Notes: a model not told the origin generated them from the sequence alone. Positions 12,834-21,274 are shown, counted from the first letter of the stretch. The stretch: DNA of 64,000 bases from CAVZOY01 sp963777095 (GCA_963777095.1 CAVZOY010000001.1:310001-374000); one strand, 5' to 3'. Made by a program: numbers and translations.

Positions 12834-13703
12834 ATGGCGTCGTCGGAGTCGCAGCCGGACTCGTCGGTCCGGCCCATCGAGGAGTCGGTGCGCACCGACC
12901 TGCGGGGTGCGATGAGCTACGGCCGCTACCTCGACCTGGACTCCCTGCTGGGGGCCCAGCACCCGCGCAGCCGCCCGGAACACCACGACGAGCTGCTGTT
13001 CATCGTGCAGCACCAGACCAGCGAGCTGTGGCTTCTGCTCGTCCTGCACGAGCTCCGCGCGGCGCGGCGCTACCTGGCCGACGACGACATGGCGCCGGCG
13101 CTGAAGTGCCTGGCCCGGGTGAAGAACATCCAGCGGACCCTGACCGAGCAGTGGTCGGTGCTGGCCACCCTCACCCCGCACGAGTACGCACAGTTCCGCG
13201 GGGCCCTGGACAACGCCTCGGGTTTCCAGTCGCACCAGTACCGGGCCGTCGAGTTCATCCTCGGCAACAAGAACGCCGGCATGCTGAAGGTGTTCGACGA
13301 CGACCCGACCGCCCGCGCCATGCTCGCCGACCTGCTCGAGAGCCCGACGCTCTACGACGAGTTCCTGCGGCTGCTCGCCCGCCGCGGTCTCGCCGTGCCG
13401 CCGGAGGTGCTCGAGCGGGACGTGCGCGAGCCGTGGGTCTTCCGCCCGGAGCTGGTGCCCGTCTTCCGGGGCATCTACGAGGCGGCCGAGGAGAACTGGA
13501 GCCTCTACGAGGCCTGCGAGAGCCTCGTCGACGTCGAGGACAACTTCCAGTACTGGCGGTTCCGGCACCTGCGCACGGTGCAGCGGACGATCGGGTTCAA
13601 GACGGGCACCGGCGGCTCGTCCGGCGCCGGCTTCCTCCGGCGGGCGCTGGACCTGACGTTCTTCCCCGAGCTCTATGCGGTGCGCACCGAGATCGGCACC
13701 TGA
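12834..13703 (+). CDS. kynA: Tryptophan 2,3-dioxygenase
   Basis: A haem enzyme that opens the indole ring of L-tryptophan to N-formylkynurenine, the first step of kynurenine catabolism. The 289-residue protein has LLFIVQHQTSELWLLLVLHEL (His60 matching the distal histidine), the FQSHQYRAVEFILG segment, RHLRTVQRTIGFKTGTGGSSG with the haem-ligand histidine and substrate-binding threonine, and the C-terminal FFPELYAVRTEIG. No kynurenine formamidase or kynureninase gene is adjacent, so the rest of the pathway lies elsewhere or is missing. The ATG at 12834 is the first in frame. Confidence 0.96.
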   Translation: MASSESQPDSSVRPIEESVRTDLRGAMSYGRYLDLDSLLGAQHPRSRPEHHDELLFIVQHQTSELWLLLVLHELRAARRYLADDDMAPALKCLARVKNIQRTLTEQWSVLATLTPHEYAQFRGALDNASGFQSHQYRAVEFILGNKNAGMLKVFDDDPTARAMLADLLESPTLYDEFLRLLARRGLAVPPEVLERDVREPWVFRPELVPVFRGIYEAAEENWSLYEACESLVDVEDNFQYWRFRHLRTVQRTIGFKTGTGGSSGAGFLRRALDLTFFPELYAVRTEIGT

Positions 13704-13730
13704 TATCCGGTCGAGCCGTCGCAAGGATCG

Positions 13731-14396
13731 GTGGCACCATCGCCGATCGTGGACGTGCTCTCGTCACTGCCGGCGTTCGTGCTGGCGGTGCTGCTGATCT
13801 CGGCATCCCCGGGACCCGCCATGGCGCTGATCTTCCGACGGGCGGCGCTGCGCGGCCTGCGCGGGGCGGTGCCGACGGTGCTCGGGCTCGAGCTCGGGCT
13901 GTACGTGTGGGCGCTGTTCGCCGGCGCCGGCTTCGCGGCGCTGGTCGCGGCGTCGGAGGTCGGCTACGTGGTGCTGCGGGTCGTCGGGGCGGCCGTCCTG
14001 CTGTGGCTCGGCATCAAGGCCTGGCGGACGGCGTGGCAGACCCGGCGGTACGGCGCCCCGGCAGCGGGGGAGGAGCCCCCGGCCGTCGTGGGCCGCCGGT
14101 GGTGGACGTCGTTCGGCGAGGGCCTGCTCGTGCAACTGGCCAACCCGAAGGCAGCCGTCTTCATGATCGCGTTCTATCCGCAGTTCGTCCCGGCCGACGG
14201 TCCCGTGTTCGTCACCACCGCGCTGCTCGGGCTGCTGCAGATCACCATCGAGACGGTGCTGTACCTGGGGCTCGCGGCGGGGGTGGCCCGCGCGGGTGCG
14301 TGGTTCCGCCGTCCGAGGATCCGCCGGCGGATCGAGGCGGTCAGCGGCACGGTGCTCGTCGGGCTGGGCCTGCGGGTCGCGGTCACCAGTCGCTGA
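13731..14396 (+). CDS. LysE-family amino-acid/metabolite exporter
   Basis: A 221-residue membrane protein with about six hydrophobic segments. The family signature SASPGPAMALIFRRAALRG lies near the N-terminus, and the conserved LVQLANPKAAVFMIAFYPQFV is in the middle. LysE/RhtB proteins export amino acids or homoserine lactones by proton exchange; the substrate is unknown here. A second possible GTG start at 13749 would remove six residues. An AAGGA lies too close to the first start to decide between them. It follows kynA on the same strand after 27 bases, so co-transcription is possible. Confidence 0.87.
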   Translation: MAPSPIVDVLSSLPAFVLAVLLISASPGPAMALIFRRAALRGLRGAVPTVLGLELGLYVWALFAGAGFAALVAASEVGYVVLRVVGAAVLLWLGIKAWRTAWQTRRYGAPAAGEEPPAVVGRRWWTSFGEGLLVQLANPKAAVFMIAFYPQFVPADGPVFVTTALLGLLQITIETVLYLGLAAGVARAGAWFRRPRIRRRIEAVSGTVLVGLGLRVAVTSR

Positions 14397-14413
14397 GCGG
14401 GGCCCCGGTGCGG

Positions 14414-14929
14414 ATGACCTTCGAGCGCATGCCCGACCGCCGCCCGGTGGAGACCCTCGTGGAACGGGACGACGGCGTCGCCTTCGCCATGCGGGGTGCC
14501 GGCGGGGGCGACGACCTGCCGCACGACCTGGTGCACGCCGTGGTCGAGTCCGAGCTGGGGGTGGCGGACGGCATCTGGGGTTGTGTCGCCGACGGTGTGG
14601 TGTGGGGCAGCATGCGCCACCTCTCGGGTCGCCAGCCGCCGCACGCTGCCGAACGCTCGGCGCGACTGAAGCGGGAACGCGCCGCCGCGGTGCAGGCGGC
14701 CGAGGGATTGGCCGACCTCGTGGCACGACTGGCGCGGAGCGCGGAGGTCCTGCCCGGCGAGGTCGCCGGGGTCGGCTTCCCGCCGGCACGCCTGCAGGCG
14801 GCCGCCGAGGCCCTCCGCGACGCCGAGTGCCGGTGGGCCGCGCTCGCGCCGGGGGAGACCCGGGTGCAGGAGTGGACCCGCACACCGGTCGAGCGGTCCC
14901 GACGGCAGGGTTCGCGCCGGTACCGATGA
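14414..14929 (+). CDS. Conserved hypothetical protein
   Basis: A 171-residue protein not recognised as a known family. It begins MTFERMPDRRPVETLVERDDG and is followed by a segment with alternating charged and hydrophobic residues (VHAVVESELGVADGIWGCVADGVVWGSMRHL), then an Ala/Arg-rich helical C-terminal half that may form a coiled coil. Only one cysteine is seen, and there is no signal peptide or membrane segment. A GTG at 14408 is an alternative start. It follows the LysE gene by 17 bases on the same strand. Codon positions look properly coding. Confidence 0.7.
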   Translation: MTFERMPDRRPVETLVERDDGVAFAMRGAGGGDDLPHDLVHAVVESELGVADGIWGCVADGVVWGSMRHLSGRQPPHAAERSARLKRERAAAVQAAEGLADLVARLARSAEVLPGEVAGVGFPPARLQAAAEALRDAECRWAALAPGETRVQEWTRTPVERSRRQGSRRYR

Positions 14930-14932
14930 GCG

Positions 14933-15112
14933 CTAGTTCCCGGGCTTGACCTGCTTGCCGCTCTCCCGTGCGGCGTCGTCCGCCTCGTAGGCACCGGGGG
15001 TCGCCTCCGGCGGCTCGACCTCACCGGCCTTGCTCTGGTCGGGCGTGGTCGGCGTGCGGGTGAGGCTGCCGGCCTGAGGCTCGGGCGTTCCGCCGGGATC
15101 GGGATGGGTCAT
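14933..15112 (-). CDS. Small hydrophilic hypothetical protein
   Basis: A 59-residue, probably disordered protein rich in Pro, Glu, Thr and Ala (begins MTHPDPGGTPEPQAG), with no hydrophobic core. Its stop nearly abuts that of the preceding convergent gene. No clear ribosome binding site is seen before the ATG at 15112, so it could be leaderless or not real. It is kept because it fills the space neatly and has coding-like composition. Confidence 0.5.
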   Translation of the reverse strand: MTHPDPGGTPEPQAGSLTRTPTTPDQSKAGEVEPPEATPGAYEADDAARESGKQVKPGN

Positions 15113-15154
15113 GGCGGGCACGTACCCGATCGATCGGGACGGACACTCGGCGGA

Positions 15155-15171
15155 TACGTCACTGTGACGTA
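15155..15171. repeat. CGTCAC-GTGACG palindrome, copy 1
   Basis: A perfect palindrome with 8-base arms (TACGTCAC and GTGACGTA) around a central T. It is followed by AATGACC, a tail shared in near-identical form by the copies at 15990 and 16193. It lies between the divergently placed small gene and the end of the VOC gene. This looks like an operator for a dimeric regulator or a short repeat; which one is not known. Confidence 0.6.
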
Positions 15172-15182
15172 ATGACCTCTGG

Positions 15183-15554
15183 TCAGGGGTGTGGGAGCTC
15201 GGTGGTCAGGTTGACCGTATTGCCGTCCGGGTCCTTGATGTGGGCCACCCGCTGACCCCACGGCATGTCGGTCGGGCCGCCCGTGACCTCGCCGCCGAGT
15301 CCGTGGACGCGGGGGAGCAGCGCATCGACGTCCGGCACGTCGACGCTCAGCAGGATCCGGCCGGCCGATGCGCCGGCGACCGAGTCGTCCGAGACCAGAC
15401 CGAGGTCGGAGTCCCCGATGCGCAGGCCGATGAAGAAGATCGGACCCTCCTGCGGATGGCGCTGCGTCTCGTTGGCGCCGAGCAGCCCGCTGTAGAAGGC
15501 GAGCATGCGCTGGAGGTCGTGGGTGACGATCGTCGGCTGGACGGTGTTGTGCAC
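15183..15554 (-). CDS. VOC (glyoxalase/bleomycin-resistance-like) protein
   Basis: A 123-residue single-domain vicinal-oxygen-chelate protein made of two beta-alpha-beta-beta-beta modules. The N-terminal module begins PTIVTHDLQRMLAFYSGLLG and the C-terminal one ends WGQRVAHIKDPDGNTVNLTT, the usual VOC ending with the metal-ligand glutamate in TTE. The substrate is unknown. GTG start at 15554 with GAGGAG about 8 bases upstream. A short palindrome about 100 bases upstream may be its operator. Confidence 0.88.
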   Translation of the reverse strand: MHNTVQPTIVTHDLQRMLAFYSGLLGANETQRHPQEGPIFFIGLRIGDSDLGLVSDDSVAGASAGRILLSVDVPDVDALLPRVHGLGGEVTGGPTDMPWGQRVAHIKDPDGNTVNLTTELPHP

Positions 15555-15654
15555 GAGAGCTCCTCAGGACGGACGGCGACTGCAGGGAAGACCTGCTGTC
15601 AGAGACGTTCTCATCGCAGGGCCCTCAGGGGCCCGTCGACCTGGCTGAGTTGAC

Positions 15655-15668
15655 ATAATGTGCATTAT
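15655..15668. promoter_or_regulatory. ATAATG-TG-CATTAT palindrome
   Basis: Six-base arms ATAATG and CATTAT around TG form an AT-rich palindrome that stands out in this GC-rich DNA. It overlaps a TTGACA hexamer at 15650-15655. It lies about 100 bases upstream of the minus-strand VOC gene. This arrangement resembles a MarR- or TetR-type operator, but no regulator gene is adjacent. Confidence 0.4.
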
Positions 15669-15989
15669 CGGCGCTTGGGACAGGCGGCGGAGAGGGGTGC
15701 TCCCGGGGGTCCGACCTACCAGTGCGACCGCGACCCACGTGGCATCGTTCGTCGCCTGCGCCGTCAGCTCGCCTTCCCGGCCTCGTCCGCCGGATCCCGT
15801 CGCTCGCTCGCTTCATCCCCGTCAGAACGCCCACGGTCGGCTCGACGTCAGCAAGTTCGGTCCGGACTCCGGCGACCGCAGGATCCGTCGTCGACTCCCC
15901 CGATGATCAACTCTGCCAAGATCATTCCGGCGCGCTCACGGCTGCGTCGGTGACCCCACTTCCCCGTGCCCGCCATATCCACCTCGTTG
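15669..15989. other. Gene-poor stretch without a supportable gene
   Basis: Several open frames cross this stretch on both strands, but none has a ribosome binding site, a recognisable domain or coding-like codon use. Together with the palindromes on either side, it forms about 700 bases of non-coding DNA between the VOC gene and a lipoprotein gene. It could be a decayed gene; nothing specific was recognised. Confidence 0.5.
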
Positions 15990-16002
15990 CGTCACTGTGA
16001 CG
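15990..16002. repeat. CGTCAC-GTGACG palindrome, copy 2
   Basis: CGTCAC and GTGACG around a central T, followed by GAAGTGACC. The tail matches copy 3 (CAAGTGACC) in eight of nine bases and copy 1 more loosely. It lies 264 bases upstream of the lipoprotein gene. Confidence 0.6.
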
Positions 16003-16192
16003 GAAGTGACCGGTGGGACGAGCATGTGACGACCCGGGCGTCACGGTGCTGTCGGTGGCCGTCGACCGGGTGCGTCCGTGGGCGTCCACGGCGGGTCGAC
16101 CCGGTGCCGCCCGCACCAACCCGCCATCGCGCGCGACGGCGCCGACCCATGGACGCCGACCCGTCCTGGAGGCACCCGGACCACCGACATAA

Positions 16193-16204
16193 CGTCACGT
16201 GACG
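16193..16204. repeat. CGTCAC-GTGACG palindrome, copy 3
   Basis: Here the two six-base arms abut with no central base, followed by CAAGTGACC. It is 62 bases upstream of the lipoprotein start, a plausible place for an operator. Confidence 0.6.
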
Positions 16205-16266
16205 CAAGTGACCGTATCCGGCAGGTTCGACAGGCGGCCGGTCGCCGGGGTTCGTAGGGTCGAGCC

Positions 16267-16500
16267 ATGCAGATCCGACGTCCGCTCGCCGCCCTGATGA
16301 CCGCGTTGGCGCTCTTCGGAGGAGGCGCGACTCTGACGGCCTGCGGGGACCCGGCGGGCACGGATCGCAGCGACGGCTCGACGGACGACACCAGCAGGGA
16401 GCGACGACCACGCAGGAGGACAGACGGCAACCTGCCGAACAACAGCGATCCCGAGATCGAGAGCGAGGACTCGAACGACGACTCGCAGGATCCGGACTGA
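16267..16500 (+). CDS. Small lipoprotein, acidic/disordered
   Basis: A 77-residue protein with a clear lipoprotein signal: MQIRRPLAALMTALALFGGGATLTAC, where LTAC is the lipobox and Cys26 the acylation site. The mature part is short, very rich in Asp, Ser, Asn and Arg, and looks disordered, with no known domain. It would be anchored to the outer face of the membrane. Two copies of a palindromic repeat lie upstream and may control it. Function unknown. Confidence 0.75.
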   Translation: MQIRRPLAALMTALALFGGGATLTACGDPAGTDRSDGSTDDTSRERRPRRRTDGNLPNNSDPEIESEDSNDDSQDPD

Positions 16501-16512
16501 CCCGTCGCGGTC

Positions 16513-16867
16513 TCAGCGGCGCTCGGTGACCCAGAGCCGGTCGAGCCGTCCCGTCGAGCGCACCAGGTCGGCGATCGAGCGCTCGAGCTCGGCCTTGGTG
16601 GGCTTGTCGTCGAGCACCGTCTGCACGTCCTCGAGGGCGCAGCGCAGCTGGTACAGCCGGTCCTGGAGCCCGTCGAGCTCGGCCCGGCTGACGATCACCA
16701 CGTCGTCGGGCAGGCCGGCCTTCGCGGACGCCGAGCGCTGCTCGTAGGCCCGCTGACGGCACGCCTGACGTGCAGTACAGGCGCGGCCGGCCGACGCTGC
16801 CCTGCTGGGCGAGGACGCGGCGGCACCAGCCGCAGCGGCGCACCTCGCCGTCCGTGGAAGCCGACAT
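16513..16867 (-). CDS. Zinc-ribbon plus coiled-coil small protein (apparent frameshift)
   Basis: Reading begins MSASTDGEVRRCGWCRRVL and reaches a second cysteine pair (RLYC...), then must shift frame at about 16764 to continue as RQRAYEQRSASAKAGLPDD and the coiled-coil tail DGLQDRLYQLRCALEDVQ. Removing one G near 16764 gives one 117-residue protein with CxxC...CxxxC spacing, like the small zinc-finger proteins common in actinobacteria. Without correction, only a 62-residue piece from 16701 would be made. A sequencing insertion is more likely than a true break. Function unknown. Start is uncertain. Confidence 0.65.
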
Positions 16868-17038
16868 CCGCGCTCCGGACGGCGCGTCGACGAGCGCCGT
16901 CGCGCCCTGCTGCTGTGCCACGGTGCGCACGTTAGAGGTCGGCACCGACGAATCCCGGGGACACGCCTGGAGGAGAGTCGACGACCTCGCGCGGGCGCCC
17001 CCGAGAACGCCCCTCCGCCCCTATTAGCGTGTCCTCCC

Positions 17039-17816
17039 GTGCCCCGAGACCCGCTTCGCCTTCCTCGACGGGCCGCTCCCGTTGGCGATGGCGCACCGCG
17101 GCGGCGCGATCGAGCACCTGGAGAACTCGATGCCGGCGTTCGAGGCCTGCGTGGCCCTGGGCTACCGCTACATCGAGACCGACGTCCGCGTGACGGCCGA
17201 CGGCGTCCTCGTCGCCTTCCACGACGGAACCCTGGAGCGGGTGACCGACCGGAGGGGCCGGATCGATCAGCTGGCCTGGGCCGAGATCGCCGACGCCCGC
17301 ATCGGCGGTCGGGAGCCGCTGGTGCGGCTCGAGGACCTGCTGTGTGCGTGGCCCGACGTCCGGTTCAACCTCGACATCAAGGCTCCGGGGGTCATCGCGC
17401 CGTTGGCCCGGCTGGTGCGCCGGCTCGGGTGCCTGGACCGGATCTGCCTCGGCTCCTTCTCCGACGCCCGTGTCGCGGCCGCGCGGCGGGTGCTCGGTCC
17501 GGCTCTCTGCACCTCGCTCGGGCCGCGGGGGGTCGCCGCGCTGCGGCTGTCGTCGTACTCCCCCCGTGCCGCGGGGCTGGTGTACATGCAGGCCGGCTGC
17601 GCGCAGGTGCCGCTGCAGCTCGGCGGCCGTGCGCTCGTCGACGAGCGTTTCGTCACGGCGGCCCACGCCCGCGGGCTCCAGGTGCACGTCTGGACCGTCG
17701 ACGATCCCGAGGAGTGCACCCGCATGCTCGATCTGGGCGTGGACGGCGTCATGACCGACCGTCCCGCGATGCTCAAGGGCGTACTCGAGAAGCGCGGCCA
17801 GTGGGTGTCGGAGTGA
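17039..17816 (+). CDS. Glycerophosphodiester phosphodiesterase (apparent frameshift near start)
   Basis: The enzyme hydrolyses glycerophosphodiesters to glycerol 3-phosphate and an alcohol. The body shows the GDPD signature AMAHRGGAIEHLENSMPAF, then YIETDVRVTADGVLVAFHD and the end VHVWTVDDPEECTRMLDLGVDGVMTDRP. The frame has no good start: only TTG at 17082 or ATG at 17088, right inside the catalytic HRGG region. The conserved-looking upstream text ETRFAFLDGPLPL joins the GTG at 17039 if one C of the CCCC run at 17042-17045 is removed, giving 258 residues. It overlaps the next gene by GTGA. Confidence 0.85.
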
Positions 17817-18776
17817 GCAGCCTCGCCAGGCCGCTGCGGACCTGGCGGCCGGCGCCCCCTCCCCTGCCCGATCACCTGGCCCCGCTGGTCTCCGCCGAGG
17901 ACCCGGAGTGGTTCGGCCGCGAGCTCGCGATCGCCGCCGCGCCGCCGTGGTGCGTTCTGGCGCTTCGCGCTGCGGCGGTTCGGGTGGCTGGTGGGCATCT
18001 TCGGGCGGATCGAGGTCACCGGCAGCGTCCCCGAGGAGCTGCGGACGGGGCCGCTGCTGCTCGCGGCCAACCACATCGGCGACTTCGACCCGTTCGTCAT
18101 CGCGGTCGCGCTGCAGAAGGCGGGCGTGACGCCGCGGATGATGGCCACCGGCGGGATCTTCGACGCGCCGGTCGTCGGACCGCTGCTCGAGCGCACCGGC
18201 GGCATCCGCGTCCAGCGCGGCACCGAGCTCGCCCGCTCCGCCGTCCGGGTCACCGAGGTCGCGCTGGTGCACGGCGGCCACGTCCTCGCCTACCCGGAGG
18301 GCCGCATCGGCCTGACCCCCGACGGCTACCCCGAGCGCGGCCGCACCGGCATGGCGCGGCTGGCCCTGGGCGTCGGGGTCCCGGTGCTGCCGGTGAGCCA
18401 GTGGGGCGCGCACGAGGTACTCCAGTACCGCAACGACTGGGGCAAGCTGCGCACCGCCGTCCGCGCCGTGCTCACCCGGCCGCGGCTGCGGGTGCACCTG
18501 GGCCCGCCGGTGGACTTCTCCGACCTGCGTCCCGGCCGGGTGGGCGACGCCAACCGGGCGCGGTACCGGATCGCCGCGGCGATCACCCGCGGGCTGGTGC
18601 CGCTGCGGGCCGACGAGCCCGACCGGCCGCGGTTCGTCGACCCACCGCCGACACGCGGGCCGCCTATCGGCGGCGGTGCCGGGACTCGTGACCGAGCTGC
18701 GAGGTCACCCGGGCGGCGTGGTCCGCCGAGGACATCCCGTGACACGACGGTGCTGGATCGGCGACGGATCGCCTGA
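17813..18776 (+). CDS. 1-acyl-sn-glycerol-3-phosphate acyltransferase-like protein (apparent frameshift)
   Basis: PlsC-type acyltransferases move an acyl chain to lysophosphatidate at the membrane. The N-terminus (VSSLARPLRTWRPAPPPLPD...) reads in one frame up to about 17940; the rest, starting FWRFALRRFGWLVGIFGRIE, continues in the next. One extra base near 17940 accounts for this and gives about 320 residues. The catalytic NHxxxxD motif is present as AANHIGDFDPFV, and the second motif as YPEGRIG. The extreme C-terminus (after about 18640) is Arg/Gly-rich and may be off-frame too. It is coupled by 4 bases to the phosphodiesterase gene, suggesting a shared role in phospholipid turnover. Confidence 0.8.
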
Positions 18777-18788
18777 GAAGGTGCGCCG

Positions 18789-20135
18789 GTGACCACAGCC
18801 GCCCCCGACGTGCCCGTCGCCGACCCCGCCCTGCGCCGGGAACGCTTCGGTTGGTACTCCTACGACTGGGCGATGTCGGTCTTCAACACCTCGGTGACGA
18901 CCGTCTTCCTCGGGCCGTACCTCACCGCGGTCGCCGAGGACGCCGTCGGCGAGGACGGGCGACTGTCCTTCCTCGGTCTGTCGATCCCGCCCGGCAGCTG
19001 GTTCTCCTACGTGCTGTCGGCGTCGGTGCTGCTGCAGGTGCTGGTGCTGCCGCTCGTCGGCGCCGTCGCCGACCGCACCGGCCGCAAGCGGCAGATGCTC
19101 GCCGGCTTCGCCTTCCTCGGTGCCCTGGCCACCACCGGCATGTACTTCATCACCGACGGCCGCTGGCTGCTGGGCGCCCTGCTGTTCATCGTCGCCAACA
19201 TCAGCTTCGGCGCGGCCACCGTCGTCTACTACTCCTGGCTGCCCGACCTCGCCGGGCCCGACGAGCGCGACGCCGTCTCCAGCCGGGGCTGGGCCTTCGG
19301 CTACGTCGGCGGTGCGCTGCTGCTCGCCGTCCACCTGGGCCTGGTGCTCAGCGCCGAGTCGCTGGGCCTGACCACCGGCGAGGCGGTCCGGATCTGCCTG
19401 GCGACGGCCGGACTGTGGTGGGGCGCGTTCACCGTCTTCACGGTCTCCCGGCTGCGCAACCGGCCGGTGCGCGACCCCGACGCCGTCCGCACGGGCAGCG
19501 GCTTCCGGCAGCTGGCGACGACGCTGCGCGAGATGCGGGCCTTCCCGCTGACCCTGTGGTTCCTGGGCGCCTACCTGCTGTTCAACGACGGCGTCCAGAC
19601 CGTCATCGCGCTGTCTGCCACCTACGCCACCGAGGAGCTCGGGCTCGAGCAGTCGGTGCTGACCGGCGCGATCCTCATGGTGCAGGTGGTCGCCATCGCC
19701 GGTGCGCTGGGCCTGGGCCGACTGGCCGGGCGGTACGGCGCCCGCCGGGTCGTCCTCGGCGCGCTGATCGCCTGGATCCTCGTGCTCGTCGCCGCCTACT
19801 TCCTGCAGGAGAACGCGGTCGGCCAGTTCTACGCGCTGGCCGCCGTCATCGGCCTGGTCCAGGGCGGCACGCAGGCGCTGTCCCGGTCGCTGTTCAGCCA
19901 GCTCATCCCGGCCGGCAAGGAGGCCGAGTACTACGGCTTCTACGAGATCAGCGACCGCGGCACCAGCTGGCTGGGCCCGCTGGCCTTCGGCCTGACGTAC
20001 CAGCTGACCGGGTCGTACCGGCTCGCGATCATCAGCCTGGTCATCTTCTTCGTGGCCGGCTTCATCGCCCTGGCCGCGCTGCCGATGCGCCGGGCGGTCG
20101 TGGAGGCCGGCAACGTCCCGCCGGAGCGCCTGTGA
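18789..20135 (+). CDS. MFS transporter, UMF1/Atg22-like family
   Basis: A 448-residue transporter with about 12 membrane segments. The opening RERFGWYSYDWAMSVFNTSVTTVFLGPYLT is typical of the UMF1 family related to yeast Atg22, and the motif GAVADRTGRKRQML lies between helices 2 and 3. The later YGFYEISDRGTSWLGPL segment is also conserved. The substrate is not known for bacterial members. The gene ends in a GTGA overlap with thymidine kinase, so the two are probably co-translated, which may be chance operon structure. Confidence 0.9.
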   Translation: MTTAAPDVPVADPALRRERFGWYSYDWAMSVFNTSVTTVFLGPYLTAVAEDAVGEDGRLSFLGLSIPPGSWFSYVLSASVLLQVLVLPLVGAVADRTGRKRQMLAGFAFLGALATTGMYFITDGRWLLGALLFIVANISFGAATVVYYSWLPDLAGPDERDAVSSRGWAFGYVGGALLLAVHLGLVLSAESLGLTTGEAVRICLATAGLWWGAFTVFTVSRLRNRPVRDPDAVRTGSGFRQLATTLREMRAFPLTLWFLGAYLLFNDGVQTVIALSATYATEELGLEQSVLTGAILMVQVVAIAGALGLGRLAGRYGARRVVLGALIAWILVLVAAYFLQENAVGQFYALAAVIGLVQGGTQALSRSLFSQLIPAGKEAEYYGFYEISDRGTSWLGPLAFGLTYQLTGSYRLAIISLVIFFVAGFIALAALPMRRAVVEAGNVPPERL

Positions 20136-20884
20136 GCGTGGAGGGGGTGCACGCCGCTCACCCCGTGCCGCTCGACGTGCCGTCGTCCGTGCCGGCGTCC
20201 GGCGACCGGCGGCGGCACCCCGCGCCGGCGCACCTGCGCTTCTTCCACGGTCCGATGGACTGCGGCAAGTCGACCCTGGCGCTGCAGGTCGACCACAACC
20301 AGAGCCGCCAGGGCCGGCACGGGCTGCTGCTGACCCAGGGCGACCGCTCGGCGGCTCCGCAGATCAGCTCGCGGGTGGGGCTGTGCCGTGCGGCGGTCGA
20401 GATCTCGGCGGACGTCGACCTGCGGCTGCTCGTCCGCGACCGGTGGGCCGCCGGGCAGCGGGTCGACTACCTGATCGTCGACGAGGCCCAGTTCCTGCAG
20501 CCCGCGCAGGTCGACCAGCTGGCGGAGCTCGTCGACGAGTCGCACGTCGACGTCTACGCGTTCGGTCTGACGACCGACTTCCGCGCGCGGCTGTTCACCG
20601 GCACCCAGCGGCTGATGGAGCTGGCCGACGACGTGCAGCGGATCCAGGTCGAGGTGCTCTGCTGGTGCGGCCTGCCGGGCCAGCTCAACGCCCGCGTCGT
20701 CGACGAGGTGATGGTGCGCGAGGGCGCGACGGTCGTGGTGGCCGACACCGCACCGGCCGTCGTCCCGGGTGCGGACCCGGGCTCCTCCCCCGCCGTCCGG
20801 TACCAGGTGCTGTGCCGACGGCACCACGTGCGCGGCGAACTGGGTCCGACGGCGGCCGGGCCGGGTCAGCTCGCCCTCTCCTGA
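20132..20884 (+). CDS. tdk: Thymidine kinase (type II)
   Basis: Phosphorylates thymidine for the salvage pathway. The 250-residue protein has the P-loop GPMDCGKST (residues 40-48), the Walker B/DEAQ motif VDYLIVDEAQFL, and the lasso region FGLTTDFRARLFTGTQRLMELADDV. Two cysteines (CWCG) and two later ones (VLCRRHH) form the structural zinc site. The start is GTG at 20132, overlapping the MFS stop. The N-terminus has about 30 extra Pro-rich residues before the core, so the GTG at 20138 or a later start is possible. Confidence 0.93.
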   Translation: MSVEGVHAAHPVPLDVPSSVPASGDRRRHPAPAHLRFFHGPMDCGKSTLALQVDHNQSRQGRHGLLLTQGDRSAAPQISSRVGLCRAAVEISADVDLRLLVRDRWAAGQRVDYLIVDEAQFLQPAQVDQLAELVDESHVDVYAFGLTTDFRARLFTGTQRLMELADDVQRIQVEVLCWCGLPGQLNARVVDEVMVREGATVVVADTAPAVVPGADPGSSPAVRYQVLCRRHHVRGELGPTAAGPGQLALS

Positions 20885-21089
20885 GCCGCGCGCTACGGCA
20901 TCCCCGCCGGCCCGGGGCGAGGCCATGGACCCGGGAGAGCTGGACGCGATCGGTCGACGGCACGGCGCCCGCACGCTCGGCCCACCGGTCGAACCGCGTC
21001 GCGAGGAGCCGCTCACCGGCGGCTGAGCACCAGGTAGCGCTCGTCGTCGGCCCCCGAGGTCACCCGGGAGAGGGATGCCGGAGGCCTGC

Positions 21090-21113
21090 GGTACTCCCCC
21101 GTCGGGGGGTACC
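21090..21113. terminator. 24-bp near-perfect palindrome between tdk and rbpA
   Basis: GGTACTCCCCCG and TCGGGGGGTACC form arms with 11 of 12 positions paired and no spacer. It lies 206 bases after the tdk stop and 48 bases before the putative rbpA promoter. It may end transcription from tdk or insulate rbpA. A protein-binding role is equally possible. Confidence 0.45.
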
Positions 21114-21160
21114 TGACGACGGCGGAGTCCCTCCATGCGATGATGGACCACCGAATCTGC

Positions 21161-21186
21161 GGAATCTCTCCGCGAACTCTGTCGTT
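21161..21186 (+). promoter_or_regulatory. Putative SigR/SigH-type promoter for rbpA
   Basis: GGAAT at 21161-21165 and GTT at 21184-21186 are separated by 18 bases, which matches the GGAAT-N18-GTT consensus of the thiol-oxidative-stress sigma factors SigR (Streptomyces) and SigH (mycobacteria). rbpA is a known SigR target in Streptomyces. The start codon follows about 88 bases further on. The match is by eye only. Confidence 0.6.
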
Positions 21187-21274
21187 AACCCGGTGTATTC
21201 CGGTCGGCGCGGGTATGCCCTGGCCGGATCGCCGGAGTTCCGACGACCATCTGAGCACGAGAGGACGGTGTGCC

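Noticed and set aside
15658..15953. Small plus-strand open frames in the gene-poor stretch
   Set aside because: Three overlapping frames of 80-97 codons are open at once with no recognisable product, no ribosome site and no preferred frame.
20925..21026. 33-codon open frame MDPGELDAIGRRHG...
   Set aside because: It starts like some nucleotidyltransferases but is too short, has no clear ribosome site, and lies in the tdk-rbpA leader region.
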